From the NCBI RefSeq assembly GCF_016801865.2, contig NC_068938.1, positions 1,116,001-1,180,000 of the forward strand: a stretch of DNA of 64,000 nucleotides, given 5' to 3'. The translations under genes were made by a program, and so were the position numbers. The notes under the pieces were generated by a model, which saw nothing but the letters and a program-made list of their open reading frames with translations, made no database searches and was not told the DNA's origin. This document shows positions 43,220 to 56,247 of this stretch, piece by piece (position 1 is the first letter of the stretch; each line of letters opens with the position of its first letter). Source of the DNA: Culex pipiens pallens. Lineage: Eukaryota > Arthropoda > Insecta > Diptera > Culicidae.

Positions 43220-43540
43220 TCGGCACGAGCCTGAACCCATTGTGTGTTGGTATTTTGGTTCATCGTACCAGCGCACCACGACAATCTCGGCTCGTCGCCT
43301 CGGTTGTGTGTCTGGCACTCACCCGAGGCATGAACCCAGCGTGCCGTGGTACGCGCCGTGGTATTGAAACCGGTTTGTATCGCCAGCGCGTACCACGGCA
43401 CGTACCTCGGCTCGTGCCGAGTGAAGCACCTTGGTTCATACGTTGGGTTCATGCCTCGGGTGAGTGCCAGACACACAACCGAGGCGACGAACCGAGAGTG
43501 TCGTGGTGCGCTGGTACGTTGAGCCAAAATACCCTCGACT
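43220..43540. repeat. GC-rich branched inverted repeat (hairpin of 90-bp arms)
   Basis: 43249-43338 and 43444-43533 are inverse complements with about four mismatches in 90 by hand alignment. The 105-bp loop holds a second, perfect 17-bp stem (43340-43356 with 43386-43402) and a smaller CTCGG/CCGAG hairpin (43406-43421). Composition is far more GC-rich than the surroundings. The reading frames on both strands give nearly the same peptide, as expected of an inverted repeat. It could be a foldback element or a hairpin-RNA locus. Confidence 0.85.
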
Positions 43541-46335
43541 CGAGAGAGTCGGGTACGGGTGTAAACCGAACAAAGCAGGCGCAAAGCAAAACTGAGGTAC
43601 AAGTGAACCGTGCAGGGAAGCTTGCAGTAAACTCTCTCGTTATTGAAGGGACCGTCGAAGGAAAAATCAAAGCAATCTATTTGAAGGGACTGAAAAGTTG
43701 ATTGACGTTTGGAAAAATATTGATATCGAGAAGATCGACAGCCATAGAGTCCCTTGTATTTTTATAGAATAGGTTAGAAACTTTCGCAAAAGTTTCATTT
43801 TTTAACATTTTAAATCGGACCAATAATTTCCGATATACTTAGAATATTAATTTTGATTTGTTTTATTTGAAGCTACAAGACAATTCACTAACAACTAAAT
43901 GAGTAATATGAGTTGATGAGTCGTTAATTCAAAATAGTAGCCATTGGCATTCAAGGGATACTAAAAAAAAATCAAGCTGGGAATGTCATTTGCTGCAGGA
44001 TTCGTGCTATTCATTGAATAAATGTTTCCGCATGTTTATACCGTACGATTCCAGTGGTGCATGCAAACAATAATACAATGTGAGCAATAATAACTATACG
44101 CAACGCCATAACGGGTTGCACGCGTGTAGAAACCAAAAACAACAATCGTATGGCGATAAAAAGACTTGAATCATAAGCAGTTGAACTGTTATGAACTGTT
44201 ACGATATTTTTATGAAAAAGTTCAAATACGATTATTTGTTAAAATTAGCAATGTGGATCATGATATTTTTGTTTTCATTTCGTATGTATATGTATGTATG
44301 TAAAATACTTTGCAAGAAGTTTTGAATTGGCTTCCGTTTTGGTGTGGCGCTTCTCTCTTTATACTTCGTCTTGTTTTCAATGTTATTTTTATACACACAT
44401 TTTGGTTGTGATTGTTGCGGCTCTTTTTTTTCCTCACTATACTAATGTGAGTCAGTGCACGATTCACTCCTTTTGTTGTTGTTATTATTTATATTATTAT
44501 CCGTTGCGACGTGTGCGCGCTCTTTGTGTGTGGGCGGTGGCAAATTTGCAAAAGGTAGAGAGAAGTGGATGTGGGGTGTTACGCCACTCGCACGAGCAAA
44601 ACGCCGTTAAAAAGCTTCTTCGTCGTCGTCGTGTTTGGTTTCTTCATTCGTTAGTGCTCACGGCAGCAGCAGCTATTCCACGCTCGATTTCCGCATCGAG
44701 CTGCAGCACCACACACAACAATCATCATCGTCGTTCGACGCGCCACCGTTTTAGACACAAATGGTACCACCACACTCATTTCGTGATCCCCCTTCCTCAC
44801 TTTGCTTAACTTTATTTGAAATACTAGACGACGACTAAGACTTACGTTTAGTATCCATCGTTATATCAGGTGACTTTGTATTGAAAAGTTCGTAGAATTG
44901 TAGTTAGATCTAGTAGATGTGCTCAAAGCTACCCCCTTCTACGGTATACGGTGATGGTAAAGCACCATTGTCAGCAAACACGAGCCAGTACAACGGTTCA
45001 GCGTATCGATTGCCAACAGCAGGCAGCAGCAGCAGTGCTTTAGTGTATAGTACGTAGGTAGAAGTATACGGCAGTAGTAGTCGTAGAGGTGCAGAGGAAT
45101 GCCCCCAAGAATTCAATGTCAAAAAGTCACAGACGAACGGACCGACCGACCGGACCGGACGGTAAAGCGAATATTTAAACGCGACTTCAAGCAGCACCTA
45201 TAAGTAGGACTTGAATGACTGCAGAAGTGTGTCTTGACGGCGATGGTCTTGGCTCTGTTTCGCAAAGTTATGCACACTCGTCCAAGAAGAGCGCCAACAC
45301 CATACCCAGACCACGTCGCAAGCGCAACAAAGACTCGATAATAAAAAGCACTGCTGGCTAGCTGAGGAATGAATGTTTTTGCGCAAACATATTTGGAATT
45401 GTTGCTGCTATTGGCTGATTGACGCCGGTTAATATTTACATACTGCTGCTGCTGTTCAGAATGTTTGAGCTGACCTGAACAGACAGACGGCGGACGCAGT
45501 GAAGGTCGTGGATCGATCGGATAGGTCTGGCCAAATGTCCAGTAGACCGAGCTTCAGCCAGGGAGATCGGACTCTGTGTTATACCATGACCTTTCACATT
45601 TGGTTCATGGGTGCGCTTCGATTGGAAGCGATCAATGTTGATTAGGGACTTTATTGGGAACTGTTGTTGTTGCAATGTAAAACTTAAGAAAATATTATTT
45701 TTTTTTTTCAAAAATATTTACAAAATTACATCTTGTCTGTCAGAGCGGCCAGAAACCTGGATTCAGAGCAAAATCGAGATTTTCCTCGTTTTTCTACATT
45801 ACTCCTAACTAGATCCACCAAGTTGGATGACAGTTGTAAGTTAACATTCTTCATAATCTAATGCAGGTTGAACAGGAAAAGAAAAATTTAGTTATGAAAA
45901 CAAAAATAAGTGGTGCTAGTCAGGTAACCATGGGCGTTAGAGGGTTAAAATTTCACAAAATCCCACTGAAATTGGGCAGGGTTACCAGTTTCCAATCCAA
46001 AAGTTATACAAAGAAATTTTGAAAGCAATGTTTATCCACATTCAGCCTTGAAAATAATATAACATCTCTCTTTTAGGGCAATATATTATGTGCAGTTTAG
46101 ACAGAGTTTCAATTTTGATTTCCTTTTTGATAGAACGCTTCTCAAACACATATTGTACCTATAGTATTGGATTATTTTTTTCAGTAAAACTTTAGTAAAC
46201 AGTTCGTCGACTTTATAAAAAAAACTCTTATAAAAAATAAAAATAAATAAGGACAAAAGTTGACAAATTTTGAAGAATTCGTGGAAATAAAGTCCAGACT
46301 CGTTTATCATAAGAACTTGGAAAAACTTCTCTTCA
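43541..46335. other. No gene seen
   Basis: Unique-looking DNA within the presumed HECTD1 intron. 44294-44809 gives a 171-codon + frame that is low in similarity to anything I recognise and lacks splice context. 44600-45640 is GC-richer with CAG-type triplets and might be regulatory. Confidence 0.4.
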
Positions 46336-46485
46336 CTTCGGGACCATCCATAAACCACGTGGACACTTTTATGGGAATCTGTTAACCCCCCCTCCCCCCC
46401 CTCGTGGACAATTGTCCATACAAAAAAAAACTTTTTTGTATGGGCCGTAGACAATCGCCATACACACCTACCCCACCCCTGAGTA
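46336..46485. repeat. Degenerate TIR element with C-runs
   Basis: GGACCATCCATAAACCACGTGG at the left and poly-C runs (46386-46401) followed by an internal TACAAAAAAAA/TTTTTTTGTA hairpin resemble the G-run element at 13051-13208 in layout. Ends are not well defined. Confidence 0.4.
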
Positions 46486-49400
46486 GAACAAGTTTTATAG
46501 TAAATTTATATTTAGCATGAACATCAAAATGCTACAAAATTGGATTTAGTGACAACAAAATTTGATATTAAAAAAAACAATTTCTAACAAATTTTGATCA
46601 AATTAGAAACTTTTCATTTGCATATCATATAATGTGTATACATTTTATAACAAGTTATTGAACTTAGTTGAACAAATATTCCGCTGTCATTTTATTTATT
46701 TTTTTATTTTTCAAATGACACATTCAAAGTAACCTTACCAATGGCCAATTTCACGTAATGAATAAAATTTGCACACTTTTTAGCTGGCATTTGTAAGAAA
46801 CACAGTGACTATCAAAGTCACCCCGGTTTTTTAAATAACAATTTTCAAAGGAACTATTTTTTAAATCACTATTGAATAAATATGTTTTTAAGGTACATGG
46901 AAATTGTGTGGCCTACACCATTACATGTTTGAAAAATATAAATCTTTAGAAAAGTCTTATCATTCAAATAATATTTGAAGAATAAATTGAAATCCGACCA
47001 ATGTTACCCTTGTTTACGGTACGTGAATATTTGAAAATTTTCTGGAAGAACTTTCTGATCGATTTGGTATCTTGGGAAAAGTTGTAGGTATTAATAAGAA
47101 CTATTAAAAAAGGTTAACTAAAATAAAAATCCGATTTTAAGTTATTTTTAAACAAAAAATCTATTTCCCGCAACTTTTAAGCCATATAGAAATACGGACC
47201 AAAATGGTGCCGCCAAGCTATGATTTTTAATGATTGTGCTCGCTGTATAAAAAAAAAATTTGCTATATTTTGAACTTTTATGGAATTCCAATGTACATCA
47301 ACGCAAAAACTTTTTTCCTCGCAAAAATAAAATTTTCGTCAATACTTAGAAATTTTGGAAACTTATGATTGCAAAACAACTGGACAGATGTGTAATGCAT
47401 TTTAAAACACTTTTTTCATTCAAATGTTGAAACCGTGGCCTGTAGTTTAAATTTTTTAACTTTTTTAGTTTTTTGCCTCCCCTTGACTTTGGTCAGAGTC
47501 GATGGACATTAACTTCAAAAAATATTTGCAACGGCGTTAACGTTTGATTTTAACTAAACTATTTCAGTTTTTAAATTTTTAATAGTTGTGTCCACCTCTT
47601 TAAAAAAAAGTGTTATTCAAGTTCAGACAAAATCCTATAAAACTGGCTAAGAAACATTAAGAATTGATTGAAAAGAAAATAAGAAAACAGAAAATTGTTG
47701 TACATATTGAAGTTTTTAAATCTCATCCAAATAAACCCCTACTTTCTAGTGCTCACTTTTGGTCCAGTTTTCAATGTTTAAAATGGAAAAAAAAATGTAA
47801 AATTAATGATGTCCTTAAAAAAATATTAACATTTTTAAATTCAAGACTAATATATGAAAAGAAACAAAAATTAATTTGTTGTAAGGTAATTTTTTTTTTC
47901 TACAAAATATTAACTCGGCGGTAAAATTTTGGTTTGTGCGTCTTATGGCTCAAAAGTTGCGGGTTCCTGTTAAAAATTTCAAAAAATTAAAAATGTCTCA
48001 ATGTAATTAAAATTTTGAAAAAGATTAGTAACTTTTGGCATTCTTTCAAGTCTCTCGATTCTAACAGAGATATAAATAAATATACTGTAATTTAATGCCA
48101 TGATTTCAACATTTGAAATGAAAAAAGATTGTTTAAATGGACTGTTAATTCATACACATATTTAAAATGTGCTAAAACTAGTCTTAATACGCATCCCATA
48201 TTTTTAAAATGAAATAAGTGTACTTTAAACATCACTTCAACTTCCCTAGCAATGACTAACTGGATTGATGCAAATGTAAACAGCCGTTTTTGTTATTCAT
48301 GAAGCAGCATAAACTTTTCAGACACATCTAATAGCTCCCTCTCACCTCAACTCCGTTTTCTTGTCAACCCCATTTGCGTAGAGTGCCATTACGTGCGACA
48401 ACAAATTGCTTAACAGACTTTGACTGGTTGCCTAATAGAACCGTACTCAAAATGACGAACAAAAAAAGGCAAGACTGTGCAAACTCTTTAATAACTGTTT
48501 CATTTGCTTAGCACTCTTTCTCCCTCCGTCATCTTTCCCATTTTTCTAGTTACTGCCACTAACGGGTTACTCAAACGGCACCTTTCTCCCACTTTTTTCC
48601 CCTCCCTTATGATGGTATTGCAACAACTTGTTTTTGACGGTTTTCCGCCCCAAACTCGCTTAAATACCCTGTCCCCGTCCAGAACAAGTCTAGCTTATCT
48701 ACCTTCAAGCGGAATGCTGCACCGTTAAGTATAAGGCAGAGTGCACTGTTTTTCATTCATTTAATTTAATCTTGATCACGCGCTACACGACCGACCCAAC
48801 CATCAACCGATCACAAACTGACCTCAAAGTGACGACGCGACTGCTGCTGGCATGTTATTAGATTAAGCCACCGACTTAAGTCGCCCCCATTTCAAATTGC
48901 TTTGGAAGTAACAACAAAGTAACAAACCTTATTCGACATAAAATCGAAAATCCCCTCAAACTCTAACGGAATTTGCTGCCATCCCCCACCCCCCTTCTCA
49001 AACAATCAAAAACTCTAACCGGTTGCTGGCTTTAGCACTAGGACACGACACCGCCGCGGTGTTTACATCTGGCCTTGAGAGGTTGAACCCCCGAACACAA
49101 GAAAAAATGGGAATTTCGGAACTCTCTGTTTTGATTTGTCGATTTTTGGTGCCGTGTTGTGTCGTCGGGGTTTTTTTTCTAGTTCAGAACCGTTTGCGCG
49201 CTGTTTGATCAATATAAGCTTACCAAAATCAAATCAGGCTAGAGTTGCTTGCTAGAAAGAAAGAAAAAAAAAAACACTGTCAAAGCTCACGAAACCGTGT
49301 AGGGTTAGGTGACCTATTTTTGGATTGCGTTTCAAAATTGAAAACTGTAGAGCAACATTTGAAAAAGGGTGCATAAGCATTTTGACATTGAAAGTCACGC

Positions 49401-49984
49401 CCTAAAAAATACTCGTATTTTACTTTTTTAAGTTAGTTTCAAAATTTGTGAATTTTAACCTAAATTTAGAGAAAAAAAAGCTTAAAAATAGAATAATAAA
49501 TATTTAAGAAATTAAAAAAAAATTACTGCTGGTTTAATATTCAATTCAGAATATTGCTAAACCTCACAGAAAATCTTAAAAATCCACCAAAAAATAAAAG
49601 GCAAAAACTTTCACAAAATGTTTTAACTGTTTTTTAGCTTTTCCGTTTTAACGAATGCAGAAACAAAAAAACTCACAGAAATTAATAAAAATATTTTTTA
49701 TTTCAAAAACGATCAACAAAAAATTAAAACTCGAGAAAATTCTTTAACAACTGTTTTTGAATATTTTTGAGAACCACTCATGAACTGATCTCTAAAAAAA
49801 AGAAAAAAACTGTTATATTTTGAAAAAACAAAAAATTAGAAACTGTGTGAACTCATTAAAAAATTATTTATGAAAACCCAATGATTGCGATTTATTTGAG
49901 TTAATTTTTTTTTTGAACGTGATTTTTTAAAGAAAACGTCAATTAAGAATATTTTTTCGGCACACCTGTTTAAAGACATCTGAT
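46486..49984. other. AT-rich intronic DNA with foldback-family fragments
   Basis: 47040-48000 contains diverged foldback-family phrases (CTGATCGATTTGGTATCTTG, AAAGTTGTAGGTATT, ATGGCTCAAAAGTTGCGGGT). 48300-49260 is GC-richer and unassigned. No gene is seen. Confidence 0.45.
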
Positions 49985-50142
49985 TTCTTTTGTATCTCCC
50001 ACAAAAAAAGTGTAATGTTACATCAAGAACTGGTGGATTTTCATAAGGTACACATTTTTAGGTAAAAATTCTCAAAAAAGAGGTAATATTCAGCCAACCA
50101 AATTTTCAAACTTCCAAAATTAACCTTTTTTTCTGTGCACAG
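49985..50142 (+). repeat. Diverged ACACAG-family MITE copy
   Basis: GTAATGTTACATCAAGAACTG, AGAGGTAATATTCAGCC and TTTTTCTGTGCACAG match the arms at 50275-50503 in order. Confidence 0.55.
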
Positions 50143-50274
50143 TGAACAAAAAACTTCCCTCCTGAATCCACCTGGACTGTAAGAGTGTAGCCTTGAAGCA
50201 CAATGTAGAAATTTACGTTCTCAGATATGTTTGATTGTACCAGTCAACAGTAAAATTGTTCAAGAATATTGAGT

Positions 50275-50836
50275 ACACAGAAATGATGGTAATATTCATC
50301 AGGAAATGGTGACAGATTTTGTGTCAAAAAAATGTGTAATATTACATCAGAAGATGATGAATTTTCATCAGTTTTCGGGGAATTTTCATCAGGTTCACAT
50401 TTTTACACATTTTTTAAGGTAATATTACTCAAAAAAAAGGTAATATTCAAACTACCAAATTTTCAACATTATCATTTTTTTACCATTTTTTTTTTCTGTG
50501 TACAGACCCGTAATGCTATGCTATGCTATGAAAAAAAATAGTGTAGCCTTGCTTGCATTTTGCGGCGCATTTTTTATTTTTTTCAAAATCTATTGTTGCT
50601 TGTCATATTTCATTTGCACAGAAAAAAAAAGTTGAATTTTGGAATGTTGAAAATTTGGTAGGTTAAATATTACCTATTTTTTGAGTAATATTACATGTGT
50701 AAAAATGTGCACCTGATAAATATTCATCAAAAACTGATCAACATTCATCATTTTCAGGGGTAAAATTAATAATTTTTTTGACACAAAATCTGTCACCATT
50801 TCCTGATGAATATTACCATCATTTTTATTTCTGTGT
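50275..50836. mobile_element. Two ACACAG-terminated MITEs in inverted orientation
   Basis: 50275-50503 (+) and about 50617-50836 (-) are inverse copies: GATGGTAATATTCATCAGGA, GGTGACAGATTTTGTGTCAA and TTTTACACATTTTT recur in reverse complement. Each copy begins ACACAG and ends CTGTGT-like. A ~113-bp spacer separates them. Confidence 0.75.
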
Positions 50837-52250
50837 GATGAAAAAAAGATTAAATTTTGAATTTAAAGCAAACATGACTTATTGGCAGATGTCTTCACTC
50901 AATCGCTCATACGAATTCACCCTGACCCCAAAACAAACCCAATTACCTTAATTGTAATTGAGTATCGCAAGGGCTAATGGATTCGCTGCTGGGACGGCGC
51001 TCATCCGTGACATTCAATGGCCTCTGCGGTCGATGTTTTGCGCGTTTTTTCTTCATTCCACAACACCACTGCTACTGCTGGTACCCTAAAAGCCCAATAA
51101 AACTAATAAATTATAATTGAAAGAGGAATAAAGGCGTTGTTCGCCTCTTTTGGCTTGCAAACAAGATTCGGGTTATCGTTCCGAATAACTTTTTTCAACG
51201 GCGGCGCGGTGAAAATCGGACCGTGGCCAAAAGGCAAATTTCAAGGTTTTGCGTCAGTTTTTTTTTTGTTTTTGTTTTGCATGATCCAATTAACTCGACG
51301 ACGATGAAATGATTTGGTTTGGTGGGACGCGGTGAGAGAGTCACTTGTTGCACAATCTTATCACGACTGAATGAAATATAGACTCACACACACACACACA
51401 GACAAGCAGACTTACTTAATCTTGGGTTGTAAAATCTGCCCGACCTTACGAAGTGAAAAAAGTCAGTCAGTGTGTTGCTGCACACAGCTGATAAAAATGC
51501 TCGCGAGATTATCTCCGGTAGTAAAATGTCGCCGCACCAACAGGTGGCAGGTGTAAATTGTGGCAGGTGTAAATTGAGTGTGCAATTTTGAAATGAAGTA
51601 AAATTGGTCTATAAATATTTAAAACGAAACATATTGGGAATCGAAAAGCGTTGACCAGAAAAGTGGGTCAGGTCAGTTCAAAACTGAAAACAATAGCAAA
51701 ACAAGTCAGCCCTCATCATCTGATTACGTCGCAATTCAATTGGCAAATTTGACGTGCCCATTCGTACGTACAGTTTGAGCATGTTTCTCTATGACCATAA
51801 CTTAATAGAGCAAAACCCATGGCCCATGGCGAACGAAACGAGCAAAATGAATCACCATTAGCAATGAAATTATGCGCCCTACCAGTTGTCCCCCCTGGTC
51901 CGCTAGTGCAGCATCCAAAAACTAGCCAGAGCCAAGAGAAGATCAGAGTCTCCTCGCAGTCAGCTGCTCTTTTGCGGCTGTGTCTTGGTCATCGGAGAGA
52001 GAGATAGGGGAAACCCTGGGCCGCGCTGGGGAGGACCAGTTTGAGATGAATCTTGCGCCCCAGCTAGTTTCTCTGTAACAGATCGACAGTTGTCCTGTGA
52101 TTTTGAAACAGTCCATTGAAATTTGACATCATTATTTTGCGCTTTTTCAAATGATTAAAAAAAAATGTATTGCCACTTGCATTATTACATTTTTGAAATA
52201 TTCAATCAAAAACTTACACGATTGAATAAGAAAACTGCATTATTTAAAAC
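50837..52250. other. No gene seen
   Basis: Unique-looking intronic DNA of moderate GC content, with an (AC)n run near 51384-51400. There is no supported exon. Confidence 0.4.
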
Positions 52251-52722
52251 TGGAACGCCCAACGCCTGTCCAACTTACACGGACGCCCAAGCCTCCCAAA
52301 AAAGTTGGGACGGTAACTTCAACTCGCTGGTTCTCGGGCATAACTCAACCAATCGGGACGATTCTTGTTTCCAGGGATTTGTAAGAATGTCTAGATGATC
52401 CTAAAATTTTGCAGAACTTGATTTGAACAAATCTGTAATTTCTGCGACTGAAAACATCGTTCCAACTTTTTTAAAACGACAGCCTCCGTGGAATTTTCGG
52501 CGAATTTTTTTTACACGCGAAAAAAAAGTTGGAACGATGTTGTTGATCACAGAAATTACATATTTGATCTAATTGAGTTCTGCAAAGTTCTAGGATCATC
52601 TAGACATCCTAACAAATCACTGGAAAAAAGAATTGTCTTGATTGGGTGAGTTATGCCCGAGAACCAGCGAATTGACCAGCGATTTTTCCGTTCCAACTTT
52701 TTTGGAGCATTGGGCGTTGGAA
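52251..52722. mobile_element. Foldback element with AACGCCCAA termini
   Basis: The left arm (GGAACGCCCAACGC, CTGGTTCTCGGGCATAACTC, GTCTAGATGATCCTA, CATCGTTCCAACTTTTTT) is repeated in inverse order on the right (AAAGTTGGAACGATG, TAGGATCATCTAGAC, GAGTTATGCCCGAGAACCAG, TTGGGCGTTGG). Arms are about 200 bp around a centre near 52490. Non-coding. Confidence 0.85.
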
Positions 52723-54620
52723 TGTTAATCCGTATTTATTGTGATATTGCGTCAATTATTAAAAACATCCATAAAAAAATCCGTAGTAAAATTTCAATAG
52801 GGCGACCTTGGTTGTAACAAGCTGCCTATTCCATCTCTTACTTAACGTGAACTGTGAACTGTGCATCCAAGGTTTCGCCTTTTTGAAAAGTTACTACGGA
52901 ATATAGAAACAAATTTAAAAAAAGACATATAATTCATAAATTCGTTTTTGCTTTTAATTTGTTCACTTCTGAATTCTAAATTCCATATTACAAAGGAAAA
53001 TTATTTAGCATAAAACATGTTTACGTAATTTTCGATAACAAATTAGATTTTTCATTTAAAAACAGTTTCTGAAATGATATTTAACAATATTTTTTCCTGA
53101 AATAAGGGCAATGCAAATTTTATTTCAAGTTTATGATTCTTGATTGAAGTTCTTTTTTTATTGAGCGTGGACAATTGAAGAAATAAATCTGTATCTGTTT
53201 GTGGAATTTTGTGATCGATATCGGTGTCTTCGACAATGTTTGATTAGAAATTTCTTGAAAAACATTTTATAACCAAAAAATTAATTCCCAAAATACGTAT
53301 TTTATTATTTTCGACCGAATTTTAATATGAAAAATGTTTCAGGAGACTTAAAAAGCCACTTTTACGGAAGTGTTAAAAGTTATTTTGGGAATATAAATCT
53401 AAAAGATTAACCATTTTAAAACGGAAAAAACATATTTTAAAATTAATTACGCAAAAAACAAAATCCGTATTTTTATTTATTTTTTGAATATGTTTTAGGG
53501 CCAAAAACCGGAACCTTTGGAAATTAGACCATTACCCACTGACAATTTTGGACTTGGAAAACTTAAAATTTCCTGTTTCTTTTTCTTTTATCGGATTCGG
53601 CTGTATCTCAGCAACCAGAGGTTCAATCTTCAATTTACCTTTGACGATTTTATAGGACATTTTGTGAACTTCTCCAAAAACTTTTTTTTTACGTGAATAC
53701 TCATGGACACTTTTTTTAAATCGAAAAACTGTTATTTTTAGGTAAAAAATAATCTTCAAGTGGTTATATCTTGAAAACGACGCACTTAACCAAAATAACT
53801 GTAAAGTTCTTTTCGATTGCAAATTTGATTTTATGAATATAATGTTTATGTTATTTTTTTAATGTATATTTTAAAAAACACGCATTTGAGCCAAAAAAAA
53901 CAAGTTTGATCCCAATAAAGGATACAAATGAAATTTATTTCCAGTTTTGGTGGAGAATTACTTATTGATGATTTTTTTTTAGTTTATTGTATAAAATTTC
54001 ACAGTAGAAAAAATAATGTTAATATTACATCTTGGAATGGATACATCTGTGTGTGAAATGTGTAATTTTACTGCTATTCCAGTTTAAACCCACTTTTTCA
54101 GTCTATATAGAAGTAAACTTACATAATAAAAGAGGTATCATTATATTTTGCCATTTTACACCATCACAATTCACACAAATTTGTAAAAGTGGCATGCCTA
54201 TTTTTTTGCATTGCATTGTTTTTAAATGGAGTTAATGCGGTTCCTTGCTGCTGAGCAATCGCAAAAAAATGTTGATCGTGTTCTGAAACTAAAAATAACA
54301 TGTGTTTTTTTTTTTTTTTTTTTTTGTTAAAACAGCAAACCAACACAGTAAAATTGTATGAATTTGGAAGGTTGAATATCATCTCTTTTATATTGTAATT
54401 TTACGAAAATATACCCTGAAAAAGTTACATTACACCAGAAATGTGGTAAAATTACACATTTTTTACTGTTAAATAGTAATTTTAAAGTGGTGCAAGCGAT
54501 ACTTTTTTCTTTACTCTTTCCCTATAAAGTCAGATGTTCAATTTTAAGGTTGTGTTTTTAAAGCAGTTCATTGTATTTCAAATTGTTTCAATACAAGTTT
54601 TATGAATTTTGATTCTTATG
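52723..54620. repeat. AT-rich DNA with foldback and MITE fragments
   Basis: 53200-53870 is foldback-family sequence in mixed order (GGTGTCTTCGACAATG, ATATGTTTTAGGG, GGTTATATCTTGAAAACGA). 54000-54180 and 54340-54480 are CACAGTAAAA-type MITE copies. No gene. Confidence 0.5.
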
Positions 54621-56107
54621 GGCTGTGTAGTAGTCCCATTACTACTGTAACTGTACCCCGCGCCCCTTCCGAAGGTTCAGCTGATCCCTGGTGACTCTGC
54701 GTGCGAGGATAAGCGGGTCACCATACCGCCGTCCTCGTGTGTGCCAGACCTTTCAGATGTGCATACACAAGTCAGTCTTCCTCTGCTTCCCCTCCCCCCT
54801 TCTGAAGATGAAGATGAAGAAGAAACCCAAACAAGAAAGAGAGAATGGATGTGTTTGAGTGAGCAATGTATTAATGCATGTGGTAGTGGTGGTTTAGATC
54901 CGATTTACATAACCCCATTAAAACGAAGCCAAAGCAGACTCCTCACTCAGTTGGTTCGGAAAATCTGGTTTTATGTTTTGCTCTGTTTTTATGCCACCAA
55001 CCGCAACTCATTTTGCCCCAGTGGCCCACATCAATCCTCTCTATGGTAAGAAAAATGGTTTTAGCTGGAAGCTGGAAGCTAATTGCAATAATGAGTTAAG
55101 TAGTGGCTTATTATTCTTTCTGCTTGTTTAATGTCAACTTCAATGTGACAATTTCTTCATGAATAATACCGAGGAGCAGAAGGAGGAGGAGTGGCCTTCT
55201 GGGCTAAACTGGATAACGGAATAACTTAATCCACACAAACACACTCACACACGTAATCTGCTCAACGCAGCTGCTACTGCCGGGAGGGCCACGTGAATAA
55301 ATGCTAAACATATTGCTGTTGGTTATGATGATGGGCTGGCTGGCTGCCCTACTCCTCCTTCGCCACCGCCTATTCAGAGAGACACTTTATGGAAAAGCGC
55401 ACCGCCGCCGTTCAAGAGGCCGTCAAAATCCGGTCCACTTTTCTGTGTGTCGTTCGTTCGCTGCTGTTACATAAAAATAATCAGTGGTTTTCCAAATCTT
55501 GTCAATATTTTTATACTAAAACACTAGAATTTTCCATAGAATTTCTCACTTAATTGTTGTAAAAAATCAGACTTAATACAAAGATTTTGAATTACAAAAG
55601 TGAGTGGATCCGCCCTATGCAAGTGGTACGACCAAATAGCATAGTGGATAATAATATTCTGCATTAGAATACATATAGTAACAAAAATTCTCTGATGAAA
55701 TTTATTGAAAATACAAACAAAATCTTAAATGTGTTGATATTCATCAAGTTGGGTTGACCACCACTGGACTGGTGTTTTCCACTCGACTTTAGGTGCTTGG
55801 CCACAACCAGCCACATCATGATCATCTCTTGCAAGCGACCTCATTTCCAGCCAGCCAACCAGCCAGAAGTGGTTTATCCTCTTTCTTTCATTCTCTTACG
55901 TTCACCGCGACTGTAGTACCACCTATTCCGGGAGGTTTGTTTCTATTTATGCCAAGCCGCGTGTTTTTTTTTTTTTTTTTCGTTTCGTAACATGGGGATA
56001 ATCCGTCCCCAAAGTCCCCCATTCACCCTCCCCGGCTAACACTTTCCAGGCTGGATTATCTAATTAACCGATGATTTTCTGCTTCTCTCTTGTTTGTTTC
56101 TCCCCAG
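54621..56107. other. Intron sequence upstream of the first HECTD1 coding exon
   Basis: GC-richer DNA with short unsupported frames. It ends with a strong acceptor (CTCTCTTGTTTGTTTCTCCCCAG) immediately before the start codon, so the region is intronic. Confidence 0.5.
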
Positions 56108-56247
56108 ATGGGTGACGTTGATCCGGAAACGCTGCTAGAATGGCTCTCAATGGGCCAGGGGGACGAGCGGGACATGCAGCTGATTGCGCTCGAGCAACTC
56201 TGCATGCTGCTGCTCATGAGCGACAACGTGGACCGGTGCTTCGAAAG
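56108..56247 (+). CDS. HECTD1: HECTD1 homologue, first coding exon
   Basis: This starts the HECT-domain E3 ubiquitin ligase HECTD1 (fly Ufd4 class). The ATG directly follows a splice acceptor, so the 5'UTR lies in upstream exons. The encoded start MGDVDPETLLEWLSMGQG and then DERDMQLIALEQLCMLLLMS are almost the same as vertebrate HECTD1. The exon ends in phase 2 (GAAAG|GTAAGT) and joins 58140 to give CFESCPPRTFLPALC. The HECT catalytic domain is downstream of the window. The human protein is about 2,610 residues, and roughly the first 786 codons, including one insect-type exon, are visible here. Confidence 0.95.

Noticed and set aside
43126..43701. 158- and 174-codon frames on opposite strands
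   Set aside because: Their peptides are nearly the same because the locus is an inverted repeat. No protein family is recognised.
44294..44809. 171-codon + strand frame
   Set aside because: Low-complexity start, no domain and no splice context in an intronic region.
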